This document shows positions 37,462-46,064 of a DNA stretch of 64,000 nt, piece after piece. The translations under genes were made by a program, and so were the position numbers. Below the pieces are notes generated by a model. The model was not told where the DNA came from. It did no database searches and saw only the letters and a list, made by a program, of their open reading frames with translations. This DNA comes from Massilia aquatica (lineage in GTDB: Bacteria > Pseudomonadota > Gammaproteobacteria > Burkholderiales > Burkholderiaceae_D): the NCBI RefSeq assembly GCF_011682045.1, contig NZ_VVIW01000009.1:124001-188000 (forward strand), written 5' to 3'. Position 1 is the stretch's first letter; every line of letters begins with the position of its first letter.

Positions 37462-39399
37462 ATGCCGCGCCACCGCACCATCCGCCTGTCCGCCCTGTCC
37501 CTGCCCCTGTCCCTGTCCCTCCTGGCCGCGCCGCTGGCCTGCGCGCAGACCGCGCCGATGGCGCCCGACATCGCCGCCACCCCGTTCCAAGCGCCTGACA
37601 ACGGCGCCGACTACGTCAAGCGCATCGTGATGATCCCGATGCGCGACGGCGTCAAGCTGCACACCGTCATCACCATTCCCAAGGGTGCGGCGCGCGCGCC
37701 GATGATCCTCAGCCGCACGCCCTACAACGCGGCCAAGCGCAGCGAGCGTAACGTCAGTCCGCACATGGCCTCGATGCTGGCCGAAGGCGACGACGGCTAT
37801 GTGGCCAACGGCTACATCCGCGTCTACCAGGATGTGCGCGGAAAATACGGTTCGGAAGGCGACTACGTCATGACGCGCCCCCTGCGCGGCCCGCTCAACG
37901 ACACCGCCGTCGACCATGCCACCGACGCCTGGGACACGATCGACTGGCTGGTCAAGAATATCGCGCAAAGCAATGGCAAGGTCGGCATGGTGGGCTCGTC
38001 CTACGAAGGCTTCACGGTGCTCATGGCCCTGGCCGATCCGCACCCGGCGCTCAAGGCCGCGGTGCCGATGAGCGCCATGGTGGACGGCTGGCGCGGCGAC
38101 GACTGGTTCCACAACGGCGCCTTCCGCGTCAACAACCTGTCGTACATCGCCGGCCAGACCGCCACGCGCGGCAGCGGGCCGAACATCGCCACCGGCGTCT
38201 ACGACGATTACGAATTCGCCCTGCGCGCCGGTTCCGCCTCGGACTACGCCAAGCGCTTCGGCATCGACCAGCTGACGTTTACCAAGAAGATCTTCGAGCA
38301 TCCGGCCTACGACAGCTTCTGGCAGAACCAGGCGCTCGACCGCGTGCTGGGCGCGCGTCCGCTCAAGGTGCCCACCATGCACGTGGTCGGGCGCTGGGAC
38401 CAGGAAGACATCTACGGTCCCTACGCCGCCTACGCCGCCACCGAAAAGCTCGACACCACCAACACCATGAACCACCTGGTGGTCGGCCCGTGGCGCCACA
38501 GCGGCGTCAATTACGACGGTTCCAGCCTGGGCGCGATCCGCTTCACCGGCGACACTGCTGCCGAATTCCGGCGCGACGTGATGCTGCCCTTCTTTAACCA
38601 GTACCTGAAGGATGGCGCGCCGAAGGCCGACACGCCGCCGGTGCTGTCGTACCGCACCGGCGCCAACAAGTGGCAGCGTCTCGACAAGTGGCCGCTCACC
38701 GACGTGATGCAGCCGCTGTACCTGAAAGCCGGCGCGCGCCTCGACTTTGACAAGCCGGCCGCCGCCGCTGCCAACACGTCCGCCCAGGCCGACGACTACG
38801 TCTCCGACCCGGCCAAGCCGGTGCCCTTCATCCCGCGTCCGGTGCGCATGTTCGATGGCGCGGTCTGGAAGCCATGGCTGGTCACCGACCAGCGCTCGTT
38901 CTCGGACCGCCCGGACGTGCTGACCTACGTCTCCGACAAGCTCGAGGCCCCCTTGCAGATCTCGGGCCAGGCCATGGTCAACCTGTTCGCCTCGACCACC
39001 GGCAGCGATGCCGACTGGGTGGTCAAGCTGATCGACGTGTATCCGGACGAAGTGGCCTCGCAGCCGGAACTGGGCGGCTACCAGCTGGGCATCGCCATGG
39101 ATATCTTCCGCGGGCGCTATCGCACGGGCCTGGACAAGCCGGCCGCCATCACCCCGAACAAGGTGGAGCGCTACCGCTTCGCCCTGCCGAATGCCGACCA
39201 CGTGTTCCTCAAGGGCCACCGGATCATGGTGCAGGTGCAGTCAAGCTGGTTCCCGCTGTACGACCGCAACCCGCAGACTTTTGTCCCGAATATCTTCTTC
39301 GCCAAGCCGGGCGACTACCGCAAGGCCACGCACAAGGTGTTCCACGCGCCGGGCATGGAAAGCGCGCTCGAGCTGCCGGTGGTCCCGGCCGGGAAGTAA
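37462..39399 (+). CDS. Secreted CocE/NonD-type serine hydrolase (alpha-amino-acid ester hydrolase class)
   Basis: A 645-residue protein with a Sec signal peptide (LSLPLSLSLLAAPLACAQ). SD GGAG precedes the ATG at 37462 by seven bases. The X-Pro peptidase S15 fold appears: I-P-M-R-D-G-V-K-L-H-T-V, V-Y-Q-D-V-R-G-K-Y-G-S-E-G near residue 130, the nucleophile loop G-S-S-Y-E-G-F (Ser about 180), W-D-Q-E-D-I-Y-G near 315 with the acid residue and G-P-W-R-H-S-G near 350. The C-terminal jelly-roll (F-D-G-A-V-W-K, I-M-V-Q-V-Q-S-S-W-F-P) is present. Related enzymes act on glutaryl- or alpha-amino-acid esters and acyl-amides; actual substrate unknown. Confidence 0.92.
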   Translation: MPRHRTIRLSALSLPLSLSLLAAPLACAQTAPMAPDIAATPFQAPDNGADYVKRIVMIPMRDGVKLHTVITIPKGAARAPMILSRTPYNAAKRSERNVSPHMASMLAEGDDGYVANGYIRVYQDVRGKYGSEGDYVMTRPLRGPLNDTAVDHATDAWDTIDWLVKNIAQSNGKVGMVGSSYEGFTVLMALADPHPALKAAVPMSAMVDGWRGDDWFHNGAFRVNNLSYIAGQTATRGSGPNIATGVYDDYEFALRAGSASDYAKRFGIDQLTFTKKIFEHPAYDSFWQNQALDRVLGARPLKVPTMHVVGRWDQEDIYGPYAAYAATEKLDTTNTMNHLVVGPWRHSGVNYDGSSLGAIRFTGDTAAEFRRDVMLPFFNQYLKDGAPKADTPPVLSYRTGANKWQRLDKWPLTDVMQPLYLKAGARLDFDKPAAAAANTSAQADDYVSDPAKPVPFIPRPVRMFDGAVWKPWLVTDQRSFSDRPDVLTYVSDKLEAPLQISGQAMVNLFASTTGSDADWVVKLIDVYPDEVASQPELGGYQLGIAMDIFRGRYRTGLDKPAAITPNKVERYRFALPNADHVFLKGHRIMVQVQSSWFPLYDRNPQTFVPNIFFAKPGDYRKATHKVFHAPGMESALELPVVPAGK

Positions 39400-39403
39400 G
39401 CCA

Positions 39404-41305
39404 TTGAACAGGCGCCTCTTGCGCATGCGATCGGGCACGGTAGCGCTACTGCTCTGTGTTGGCCTGAGCGCGTGTTCAATGCTCAAGCTCAAGGAAGAAT
39501 CGGCCACCTTCTATTCATCGACCGTGCTGGCGGGGTACGTGACAGGCGTGCCGGCGTGGGACGGGCCGCTGGTGGTGGCCGCCGGCACGCTGCGCGAGGG
39601 CCGGATCGACATCGCGCACTACACCGTCCTGCACGAGGCCGGCGGCTATGAACTGATCGTGCCCAAGGGCGAGTACACGCTGTTCGCCTTCGGCGACGCC
39701 AATGGCAACCTGACGCTCGACCCGGGCGAACCGGTCGGCGTGTGCGCCATGGCGCCGGTGCGGGCCAGCGGCAGCGGCTCGCAGGTCAGCCTGGACGTGG
39801 TGATATCAAACGCACCGCAAAGCACCATCGCGCCCGGCACCGCGGTGGCCGCGCGCGTGCCGGCCACGCCGCACAGCACCCAGGTCGGCGCGATCATGGC
39901 GCTCGACGACCCGCTGTTTTCGGCTCAGGCCGGGCAGCGCGGGTACTGGGCGCCGGTCGATTTTTTCAGGGAGGTGGGTGGCAATATCTACTTCCTCGAG
40001 GAGTACGATGCGCGCAAGACGCCGGTGCTGTTCGTGCATGGCGCGGCGGGCTCGCCCCAGGACTGGCGCTATTTTCTGGCGCACCTGGACCGCAGCCGCT
40101 ACCAGCCGTGGATCTTCCACTACCCGTCCGGGGCCTCGCTCGATTCGATGTCTTACCTGCTGTACTGGAAGCTGAGCAATCTGCAGCGGCGCTACCACTA
40201 CGACAAGCTGTACCTGACCGCGCACAGCATGGGCGGGCTGGTGGTGCGCTCGTTTTTGTCCGACTATGGCGACCAGTTCCCGGCCGCCACCCTGTTCGTC
40301 AGCCTGTCCACGCCATGGGGCGGCGACGCGCTGGCCGACCAGGGAATCGCCTATTCGCCGGCGGTGGTGCCGTCCTGGCGCGATGTGCGCGCCAACGGAC
40401 GCTTCGTGCAAACGCTGTTCCGCAAGCCGCTGCCGCGCGAGCTCGATTACTACCTGATGTTCGGTCACGGCGGGCGCTACAGCCTGCTGCGCCCGGCCAG
40501 CAACGACGGCGTCATCACCCTTGCCAGCCAGCTGCGCGCCGATGCCCAGGCCGAGGCCAGGCGCGTGTTCGGCTACGACGCGGGCCACGTCGGCATCCTG
40601 TCCTCGCCCGAGGTGTTCGCGCAGTACGCGGCGCTGCTCAGGGCGGCCGACCAGCGCGGCGGCGATGCCCCGGCGGCGGGCAAGGGCAAGCTGCGCGTGA
40701 CCATCGCCGCGCAGCCCGGCGCCACGCCGGCGTCGGCGTCGGCGCCGGTGCTGGTGCTGCAGCCGCGCGACGCCGCGCGCGAGCGCATCGTGGTGCCGGT
40801 CGGCGCGCGCGACAGCGGGCGCGAACTCGGTCCCTTCCCGCCCGGCGCCTACCAGGTCAGCCTGCTGGCGCGCGGATTCAGGAGCACGCCGGCCGCCGTA
40901 CCGGTGCACATCGGTCCCGGCGCCATACCCGAGCTGGCCTTCACACTCGCGCCGCAAGGCACGCTGTCGGGCTACATCGGGGCCGAGGCCACCTCCGCCG
41001 ACAACCCGGCCGGCAGCCTGCGCGCCGAGCGGCGCGGCATCGTGATCGAGTCGATCGTGCTGGCCAGCGCCAGCGAGCGGCGCGAAATCCGGCCCACCGG
41101 CGACACCGGCGACCGCACCCTGGAAGCCTACCAGGCCGGCCAGGACCATCTGTTCAAGACATTTTTTTCCTTCGTCGGCCTGGCTGAAGGAAACTACGAA
41201 TTGACCGTCAACGTAGCCGGCTATGCGCCGTACCGGCACACCTACCGCGTGCTGCCCGGCCAGCCCGGCTTCCTGACAGCAATCGACCTGGGCCCCCCCA
41301 GGTAG
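39404..41305 (+). CDS. Lipoprotein alpha/beta hydrolase with extra beta-rich domains
   Basis: A 633-residue protein. I favour the TTG at 39404, which follows GGAAG with good spacing and gives a lipoprotein signal peptide NRRLLRMRSGTVALLLCV with lipobox L-S-A-C at about residue 23; ATG 39425 is the alternative. An N-terminal region of about 150 residues with F-G-D-A-N-G-N-L-T-L-D-P-G-E-P-V-G precedes a lipase-like domain: P-V-L-F-V-H-G-A-A-G-S-P-Q-D-W, the nucleophile T-A-H-S-M-G-G-L near residue 275 and histidine in G-H-V-G-I-L near 400. The C-terminal third has P-P-G-A-Y-Q-V-S-L repeats typical of carboxypeptidase-regulatory-like beta domains. Likely an outer-membrane-anchored esterase. It begins five bases after the CocE stop. 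Confidence 0.85.
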   Translation: MNRRLLRMRSGTVALLLCVGLSACSMLKLKEESATFYSSTVLAGYVTGVPAWDGPLVVAAGTLREGRIDIAHYTVLHEAGGYELIVPKGEYTLFAFGDANGNLTLDPGEPVGVCAMAPVRASGSGSQVSLDVVISNAPQSTIAPGTAVAARVPATPHSTQVGAIMALDDPLFSAQAGQRGYWAPVDFFREVGGNIYFLEEYDARKTPVLFVHGAAGSPQDWRYFLAHLDRSRYQPWIFHYPSGASLDSMSYLLYWKLSNLQRRYHYDKLYLTAHSMGGLVVRSFLSDYGDQFPAATLFVSLSTPWGGDALADQGIAYSPAVVPSWRDVRANGRFVQTLFRKPLPRELDYYLMFGHGGRYSLLRPASNDGVITLASQLRADAQAEARRVFGYDAGHVGILSSPEVFAQYAALLRAADQRGGDAPAAGKGKLRVTIAAQPGATPASASAPVLVLQPRDAARERIVVPVGARDSGRELGPFPPGAYQVSLLARGFRSTPAAVPVHIGPGAIPELAFTLAPQGTLSGYIGAEATSADNPAGSLRAERRGIVIESIVLASASERREIRPTGDTGDRTLEAYQAGQDHLFKTFFSFVGLAEGNYELTVNVAGYAPYRHTYRVLPGQPGFLTAIDLGPPR

Positions 41306-41338
41306 CAGGCATGCGCGCAGGAAAATAAGTTTCTGCCA

Positions 41339-41370
41339 GTATTTATTGCCTTGTTACAATTAATAAATAC
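41339..41370. repeat. AT-rich inverted repeat before the NHL remnant
   Basis: Perfect nine-base arms GTATTTATT (41339-41347) and AATAAATAC (41362-41370) around a 14-base spacer. It sits 20 bases before the NHL-type reading frame and 34 bases after the hydrolase gene; it could be an operator or part of a weak terminator. Confidence 0.6.
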
Positions 41371-41389
41371 AGACAGAAAAGGTCATCGC

Positions 41390-42103
41390 ATGCCCACAGC
41401 TTCCGGCGAGCCGCTGGCGCAGGCCGGACGCCTGCAAGTGATCGAGCATGGCGTGGCCATGATCGACGGCCTGGCGGTCGATGCCCGCGGCCGGCTGTTC
41501 ATCAGCGATCAACGCGAAAACAGCGTGCATGCCATCGACAGCGCCGGAAAACGTACTCAGTTCGCCGGCCAAAGAATGGTGGGAGGGTACCCGGATCCGT
41601 ACAGCGCAACGAGCATCCTGTCTCCGTCCAGGCTGGGCACCGGCGACGATGGCAGCTTGTACATCGCCGACAGGGGGCAGGTGAGCGGCGGCTGCATCAA
41701 CTTCTCGCGCATCCGGCAGATTGCGCCCGATGGCAAGGTGAGCGCCATCGCCCACGCCGACGCCGCCATGGACCGCGCCAGCTTCCCGCCGGAGGTGACG
41801 ACGCTGGCCGTCGGCCGCAACGGTGATCTGTACGTGCAGGAGCCGCCTGCGCCCGCAGTAAAACCGGCAACTTACTTCAGGTGCAGCTCGATCACGCGCC
41901 GCTTGTTGTGGCCGGGCGGCGTATCGGCGCCGGTACGCGGCGCCGCCGGTCCATCCTCGCAGGTGCCGCAGCTGCTGCATCCGCTGCCGCAGCCGCCGGA
42001 CGCCTTGTTCTGGCCGAACAGCTTGTTGCGCAAGCTTTTCGGCAGATACTTCGAGGCCGCATACCACGCGGCCACGGCCACGATCAGTCCCACGATCACA
42101 TAG
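41390..42103 (+). pseudogene. Truncated NHL-repeat (beta-propeller) gene remnant
   Basis: From ATG 41390 (MPTASGEPLAQAG) the frame shows NHL-type strands: I-D-G-L-A-V-D-A-R-G-R-L-F-I-S-D-Q, G-S-L-Y-I-A-D-R-G, I-R-Q-I-A-P-D-G-K-V and L-A-V-G-R-N-G-D-L-Y-V-Q-E. These are about three propeller blades. After about residue 160 the frame runs antisense over the FeoB-associated gene (41872-42111) and becomes proline/arginine-rich non-family sequence until the stop at 42103. A complete propeller needs five to seven blades, so I read this as a gene whose 3' part was lost when it met the feo locus. A truncated but expressed protein remains possible. Confidence 0.6.
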
Positions 42104-42111
42104 TCAAGCAT
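41872..42111 (-). CDS. FeoB-associated Cys-rich membrane protein
   Basis: A 79-residue protein. One N-terminal transmembrane helix (MLDYVIVGLIVAVAAWYAAS) is followed by a basic stretch and the cysteine cluster G-G-C-G-S-G-C-S-S-C-G-T-C-E-D, with cysteines at about 50, 54, 57 and 60. This matches the FeoB-associated family that follows feoB in many bacteria, thought to help ferrous iron uptake in a way similar to FeoC. The start is one base after the feoB stop, so translation is coupled. The 3' half overlaps the antisense NHL remnant. Confidence 0.88.
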   Translation of the reverse strand: MLDYVIVGLIVAVAAWYAASKYLPKSLRNKLFGQNKASGGCGSGCSSCGTCEDGPAAPRTGADTPPGHNKRRVIELHLK

Positions 42112-42112
42112 C

Positions 42113-44017
42113 TCAGGCTCCCAGCGCGATGGCGACGCGGTAAGTGATGAACGAGGCGGCATACGCCAGCGCAAACATGTAGCCGGCCATGATGAAGGCG
42201 TAACGCGCACTGCCCGTTTCGCGCCGCACCACCGACAGGGTGGCGATGCACTGCGGAGCAAACACGTACCAGGCCAGCAAGGACAGCGCGGTCGGCATCG
42301 ACCACGATTGCGAAATGAGCGGAGCGAGCGTGGTGGCCAGTTCGTCGCCTGTCTGCGACAGCGCATACACGGTGCCGAGCGCGCCCACCGCCACTTCGCG
42401 CGCGGCCATGCCCGGCACCAGCGCGATGCAGATCTGCCAGCCGAAGCCGATCGGCTCGAACACCACGGCCAGCGCGCGGCCCAGCATGCCGGCGATGCTG
42501 TAATAGATCGGCGGATGCGTCGCGCCTTCGGGCGCGCCCGGGAAACTCGACAGGAACCACAGCAGCACCATCAGCGCCAGGATCACGGTACCGACCCGCA
42601 CCAGGAAGATCTTGGCGCGCTCCCACAGGCCCATGGCCAGGTTGCGCAGGTGCGGCCAGTGGTAGCTCGGCAGTTCCAGCATCAGCGGCTGGTGGCTGTT
42701 GGCGCCCATGAAGCGCTTGATCACCCAGGCCACCGCCATGGCGCTGAAAATACCGGCGAAGTACAGGATGAACAGCACCAGGCCCTGCAGGTTGATCCAG
42801 CCGTCGGCCACGTCGCGGTTCGGGATAAAGGCGGCGATGATCAGCGCGTACACCGGCAGGCGCGCCGAGCACGTCATCAAAGGCGCGATCATGATCGTCA
42901 CCAGGCGGTCGCGCGGATTCTGGATGGTGCGCGCGGCCATCACGCCGGGAATGGCGCAGGCAAAGCTCGACAGCAGCGGAATGAAGGCGCGCCCCGACAG
43001 GCCGACCCCGCCCATGATGCGATCTAACAGGAAGGCGGCGCGCGGCAGGTAGCCGCAGTCTTCCAGCACCAGGATGAAGAAGAACAGAATCAAAATCTGC
43101 GGCAGGAACACCAGCACGCTGCCGACGCCGCCGAGGATGCCTTCGACCAAGAGGCTGCGCAGCACGCCCTCGCCCATCATGCCGCCGACCCAGGCGCCGA
43201 TGGCTTCGACCCCGCCGCTGATCATTTCCATCGGCAGCGCAGCCCAGCTGAACACGGCCTGGAACACCAGGAACATGAGAGCGGCCAGGATGACCGGGCC
43301 GGCGACCGGGTGCAGCACCACATCGTCGATTTTTTCGGACAGGTTGCCGGTGTCGTTGGCGAAGCTGACGGCCGCGTCGAGGATGCGGCGTACTTCGCGC
43401 TGGGTTTCTTCGACCGGCACGGCGTCGATGGCCGCCAGCGGCGCGGCCTTGACGGCGCCGCTGCCGCGCACAGGATCGGGCATCAGGTCGAGCGCCTTGA
43501 GCAGGGCGACTTCGCCGCCGCTCTGCACGGCCACCGTTTCGACCACGGGCATGCCCAGTTCCCGCGCCAGTCTGGCGCTGTCGATCTTGATGCCGCGCTT
43601 GTTGGCCACGTCGACCATGTTCAGCGCCAGCACCATCGGCAGGCCGAGGCGCTTGACTTCGAGGACCAGGCGCAGGTTCAGGCGCAGGTTGGTGGCGTTG
43701 ACCACGCAGACGATGGCGTCGGGCGCCTGTTCGCCGGAGCGCAGGCCGCCGACGACGTCGCGCGTGATCGCTTCGTCGGGCGTGGTGGCCGACAGGCTGT
43801 ACGCGCCCGGCAGGTCCAGCACTTTATAGGCGCGCCCCATGGGCGAGGTAAAACTGCCTTCCTTGCGCTCGATGGTCACGCCGGCGTAGTTGGCGACCTT
43901 CTGGCGCGCCCCGGTGAGCCGGTTGAACAGGGCCGTCTTGCCGCAGTTCGGATTGCCCAACAGCGCGATCAGCGGCGTGCGCGTCACTGCCTGGACTTGT
44001 GGTTCTACAGCACCCAT
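42113..44017 (-). CDS. feoB: Ferrous iron transporter FeoB
   Basis: A 634-residue inner-membrane Fe(II) transporter. The N-terminal GTPase has G1 L-G-N-P-N-C-G-K-T-A-L-F-N near residue 20, G2 V-T-I-E, G3 L-D-L-P-G and G4 L-N-M-V-D. Gate-region transmembrane repeats follow, with cysteines in S-S-F-A-C-A-I-P-G-V and M-T-C-S-A-R-L-P-V-Y, both typical of FeoB. The length is shorter than E. coli FeoB (773) but within the range of compact forms. It sits 39 bases downstream of feoA in a minus-strand feoA-feoB-small-protein operon. Spacer 44025-44051 has a small TTCCGTTGA tandem repeat. Confidence 0.97.
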   Translation of the reverse strand: MGAVEPQVQAVTRTPLIALLGNPNCGKTALFNRLTGARQKVANYAGVTIERKEGSFTSPMGRAYKVLDLPGAYSLSATTPDEAITRDVVGGLRSGEQAPDAIVCVVNATNLRLNLRLVLEVKRLGLPMVLALNMVDVANKRGIKIDSARLARELGMPVVETVAVQSGGEVALLKALDLMPDPVRGSGAVKAAPLAAIDAVPVEETQREVRRILDAAVSFANDTGNLSEKIDDVVLHPVAGPVILAALMFLVFQAVFSWAALPMEMISGGVEAIGAWVGGMMGEGVLRSLLVEGILGGVGSVLVFLPQILILFFFILVLEDCGYLPRAAFLLDRIMGGVGLSGRAFIPLLSSFACAIPGVMAARTIQNPRDRLVTIMIAPLMTCSARLPVYALIIAAFIPNRDVADGWINLQGLVLFILYFAGIFSAMAVAWVIKRFMGANSHQPLMLELPSYHWPHLRNLAMGLWERAKIFLVRVGTVILALMVLLWFLSSFPGAPEGATHPPIYYSIAGMLGRALAVVFEPIGFGWQICIALVPGMAAREVAVGALGTVYALSQTGDELATTLAPLISQSWSMPTALSLLAWYVFAPQCIATLSVVRRETGSARYAFIMAGYMFALAYAASFITYRVAIALGA

Positions 44018-44056
44018 TTGTTCGTTTCCGTTGATTCCGTTGATTCTGTTGTTCGT

Positions 44057-44323
44057 TTATTCGGGCTTGACCGACACCAGCGAGGCTTCGAAGCGGCGCA
44101 GCGCAAAGGTGGAGTCGCCCACCTTGACCGCAACCGGATCGCCGCCCGGCAGGCGCTTGAGCATGCGGATGCGCTCGCCCGGCACGAAGCCGAGCTCCAT
44201 CAGGCGGCGCGCGACATCGACGCCGGCGCCCGCCTCGGCCGCGCAGGGCGCGATATGGATCACGGTGCCGCTCTGGCCGGGGACGAGGGCGTCGAGCGTG
44301 ATCAGGGTAGGGGCAAGAGTCAT
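44057..44323 (-). CDS. feoA: FeoA domain protein
   Basis: An 88-residue cytoplasmic SH3-like protein, MTLAPTLITLDALVPGQSGT to the end S-L-V-S-V-K-P-E, with the conserved A-R-R-L-M-E-L-G-F-V-P-G-E and K-V-G-D-S-T-F-A-L-R-R motifs. FeoA is needed with FeoB for ferrous iron uptake. It is divergent from bfd and the 226-base space between them holds two Fur-box-like sites. It leads the minus-strand feo operon. Confidence 0.95.
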   Translation of the reverse strand: MTLAPTLITLDALVPGQSGTVIHIAPCAAEAGAGVDVARRLMELGFVPGERIRMLKRLPGGDPVAVKVGDSTFALRRFEASLVSVKPE

Positions 44324-44391
44324 ATTGTCAGTTCACTAAGATAAGTGGAGTTCGCACACCATTGGTGTTGGATACTAGCATCATAATCGTA

Positions 44392-44414
44392 AATGCGAAC
44401 GATTTCTATTTGGA
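44392..44414 (-). promoter_or_regulatory. Candidate Fur-box upstream of feoA
   Basis: AATGCGAACGATTTCTATTTGG differs at a few positions from the betaproteobacterial-style Fur site AATGCGAATGATTATCATTTGC. It is 69-91 bases before the feoA start. An inverted repeat AATCGT...ACGATT (44385-44404) overlaps its left half. Weaker than the site at 44481. Confidence 0.45.
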
Positions 44415-44480
44415 GTTAGCCCTTTTTTGGGTAAACCGCTTGCATTCGATCCGGAGTTACGACAGAATACAAATCTTAAT

Positions 44481-44499
44481 GATAATGATTCTCATTATG
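44481..44499 (+). promoter_or_regulatory. Fur box upstream of bfd
   Basis: GATAATGATTCTCATTATG agrees with the 19-base Fur consensus GATAATGATAATCATTATC at 16 positions. It lies 51 bases before the bfd start, where it would block the promoter when iron is plentiful, fitting induction of bfd under iron limitation. fur is at 5639 in this window. Confidence 0.85.
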
Positions 44500-44549
44500 G
44501 TGAAAGCGTCAAGTTTGACCGCTGACCCTGATTAAAGGAAGGTGCTTCG

Positions 44550-44765
44550 ATGATCGTCTGTGTTTGCAATAACATTTCCGACCGCGAAATTCGTCAGGCG
44601 GTCGATCTCGGCTTGTCGTCGATGGCCGAGCTGCGCCGCGACCTCGGCGTGGGCACCTGCTGCGGCAAATGCGCCAGCTGCGCCAGGCAAGTCCTGAACG
44701 ATCACCTTGAGAGCAAAACCATCCACGCCACCGAGTTGTCCTTCCGCTCGGCGCAAACCGCCTGA
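44550..44765 (+). CDS. bfd: Bacterioferritin-associated ferredoxin
   Basis: A 71-residue [2Fe-2S] protein. The four cluster cysteines are visible: C-V-C near residue 4 and 6 and C-C-G-K-C near 37-41, with C-A-S-C after it, in the BFD-like helix-turn layout (ISDREIRQAVDLGLSSMAEL). Bfd delivers electrons to bacterioferritin to release stored iron as Fe(II). Bacterioferritin itself is encoded downstream at 45582, separated by a tonB gene. SD AAGGAAGG precedes the ATG by about 8 bases. Its promoter holds a strong Fur box. Confidence 0.95.
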   Translation: MIVCVCNNISDREIRQAVDLGLSSMAELRRDLGVGTCCGKCASCARQVLNDHLESKTIHATELSFRSAQTA

Positions 44766-44773
44766 GTGCCACT

Positions 44774-45475
44774 ATGAGTGCAATGACCTTTTCCACCGAA
44801 CCCGGCATGGGCGATCCCACTGCCGTGGTGGCGAAGCTGCGCGCCAAGTTCGGCCCTGTCGCGGTGGTGATCGCCATCCACGCCGCCCTGTTCTACCTGA
44901 TTTCGAGCGGCCTGCTGCACCGCATGGCCGAAGTGGCGCTGCCGCAGGCGGTCATGGTCAGCTTCGTGGCCCCGCCGCCGCCGCCCAAACCGGCCGCCCC
45001 GGCTGCGCCGAAAGTCGTTTCCGTGGCCACCGTGCGCCCGCCGCCGCGGGTGGTGGTGCCGGTCACCCCGATCGTGCAAGCGCCGGTCGAAAACACCATT
45101 ACCGCCTCGCCGCCGGCGGCGCAGGTCGCCAGCGAAGCGCCGCCCGCCCCGGTGGTGGTGGCCGCGCCGCCGGCGCCGCCGTCGCCCGGACCGAAAACCA
45201 TTAGCTCGGGCGTGGAATACATCCAGGCGCCGCAGCCGGTGTACCCGACCATGTCCAAGCGCATGGGCGAACAGGGCAAGGTCGTGCTGCTGATCCTGGT
45301 GAACGAAAAAGGCATGCCCGACCAGGTCAAGGTGCAGTCCTCGTCCGGTTCCTCGCGCCTCGATGAAGCCGGGCGCCAGGCCGCCATGCGGGCGGTATTC
45401 AAGCCGCACGTGGAAGATGGCCATGCGGTGTCGGTGTATGTGATCGTGCCACTGACCTTCCAGCTCGCCAGCTGA
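44774..45475 (+). CDS. tonB: Energy transducer TonB
   Basis: A 233-residue protein. The N-terminal helix G-P-V-A-V-V-I-A-I-H-A-A-L-F-Y-L-I-S anchors it in the inner membrane with the S/H pair typical of TonB. A proline-rich periplasmic spacer (APPPPPKPAAPAAPK, PPPRVVVPVTP, PPAPPSPGP) follows, and the C-terminal TonB domain ends S-Y-I-type strand region P-V-Y-P-T-M-S-K-R-M-G-E-Q-G-K-V-V-L-L-I-L-V. It couples the proton gradient via ExbB/ExbD to outer-membrane receptors, such as the one at 51593. Eight bases after bfd, so it shares that Fur-regulated promoter. Confidence 0.94.
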   Translation: MSAMTFSTEPGMGDPTAVVAKLRAKFGPVAVVIAIHAALFYLISSGLLHRMAEVALPQAVMVSFVAPPPPPKPAAPAAPKVVSVATVRPPPRVVVPVTPIVQAPVENTITASPPAAQVASEAPPAPVVVAAPPAPPSPGPKTISSGVEYIQAPQPVYPTMSKRMGEQGKVVLLILVNEKGMPDQVKVQSSSGSSRLDEAGRQAAMRAVFKPHVEDGHAVSVYVIVPLTFQLAS

Positions 45476-45496
45476 TCGGTTTGTGAGCAACAAAAC

Positions 45497-45518
45497 GGCC
45501 CCTGCGAGGGGCCTTTTT
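45497..45518 (+). terminator. Terminator after tonB
   Basis: Stem GGCCCC / GGGGCC with loop TGCGA, followed by TTTTT. It separates the bfd-tonB unit from bfr. Confidence 0.9.
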
Positions 45519-45581
45519 GCCGTGCGTGCCGGTTTTTTTTGGTATCATGGAGGAACTCTCCATCACTAAAGAAAGCCTCCC

Positions 45582-46058
45582 ATGAAGGGCGACAAGAATG
45601 TCATCCGGCTGCTCAATGCGCAGCTGACCAACGAACTGTCCGCAATCAACCAGTATTTTCTGCATGCGCGCATGTACCGTCACTGGGGCCTGGAGAAGCT
45701 GGCCAAGAAAGAATACGAAGAATCGATCGGCGAGATGAAGCACGCCGACAAGCTGATCGACCGCATCCTGATGCTCGACGGCTTGCCGAACCTGCAAGCG
45801 CTGCACAAGCTGCTGATCGGCGAATCGACGCAAGAAATGATCGAATGCGACCTGAAACTGGAGCAAGCCGCGCATGCGACCGTCAAGGAAGGCATCGCCG
45901 CCGCCGAGCTGGCGGCCGACTACGTGACGCGCGACCTGTTCCTGATGATCCTGGAAGACACCGAGGAACACATCGACTGGCTGGAAACGCAGCTCGACCT
46001 GATCGTCAAGGTCGGCATCCAGAACTACCTGCAGAGCCAGATGGGCGAGCACGCTTAA
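45582..46058 (+). CDS. bfr: Bacterioferritin
   Basis: A 158-residue iron-storage protein, 24 copies of which form a heme-bearing shell. Ferroxidase ligands are visible: [10 protein letters not shown] (Glu18), G-E-M-K-H-A-D (Glu51, His54), E-C-D-L-K-L-E (Glu94) and [10 protein letters not shown] (Glu127, His130). The heme-binding methionine is Met52 in EMKHAD. ATG 45582 is preceded by AGCCTCCC, so SD is poor, but GGAGG lies upstream at about 45549. Bfd at 44550 is its reductase partner. A complex palindromic repeat follows the stop. Confidence 0.96.
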   Translation: MKGDKNVIRLLNAQLTNELSAINQYFLHARMYRHWGLEKLAKKEYEESIGEMKHADKLIDRILMLDGLPNLQALHKLLIGESTQEMIECDLKLEQAAHATVKEGIAAAELAADYVTRDLFLMILEDTEEHIDWLETQLDLIVKVGIQNYLQSQMGEHA

Positions 46059-46064
46059 TTGCAA

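Noticed and set aside
37456-39219. 587-residue minus-strand frame opposite the CocE hydrolase
   Set aside because: Low-complexity Gly/Val/Arg composition and no family match; shadow.
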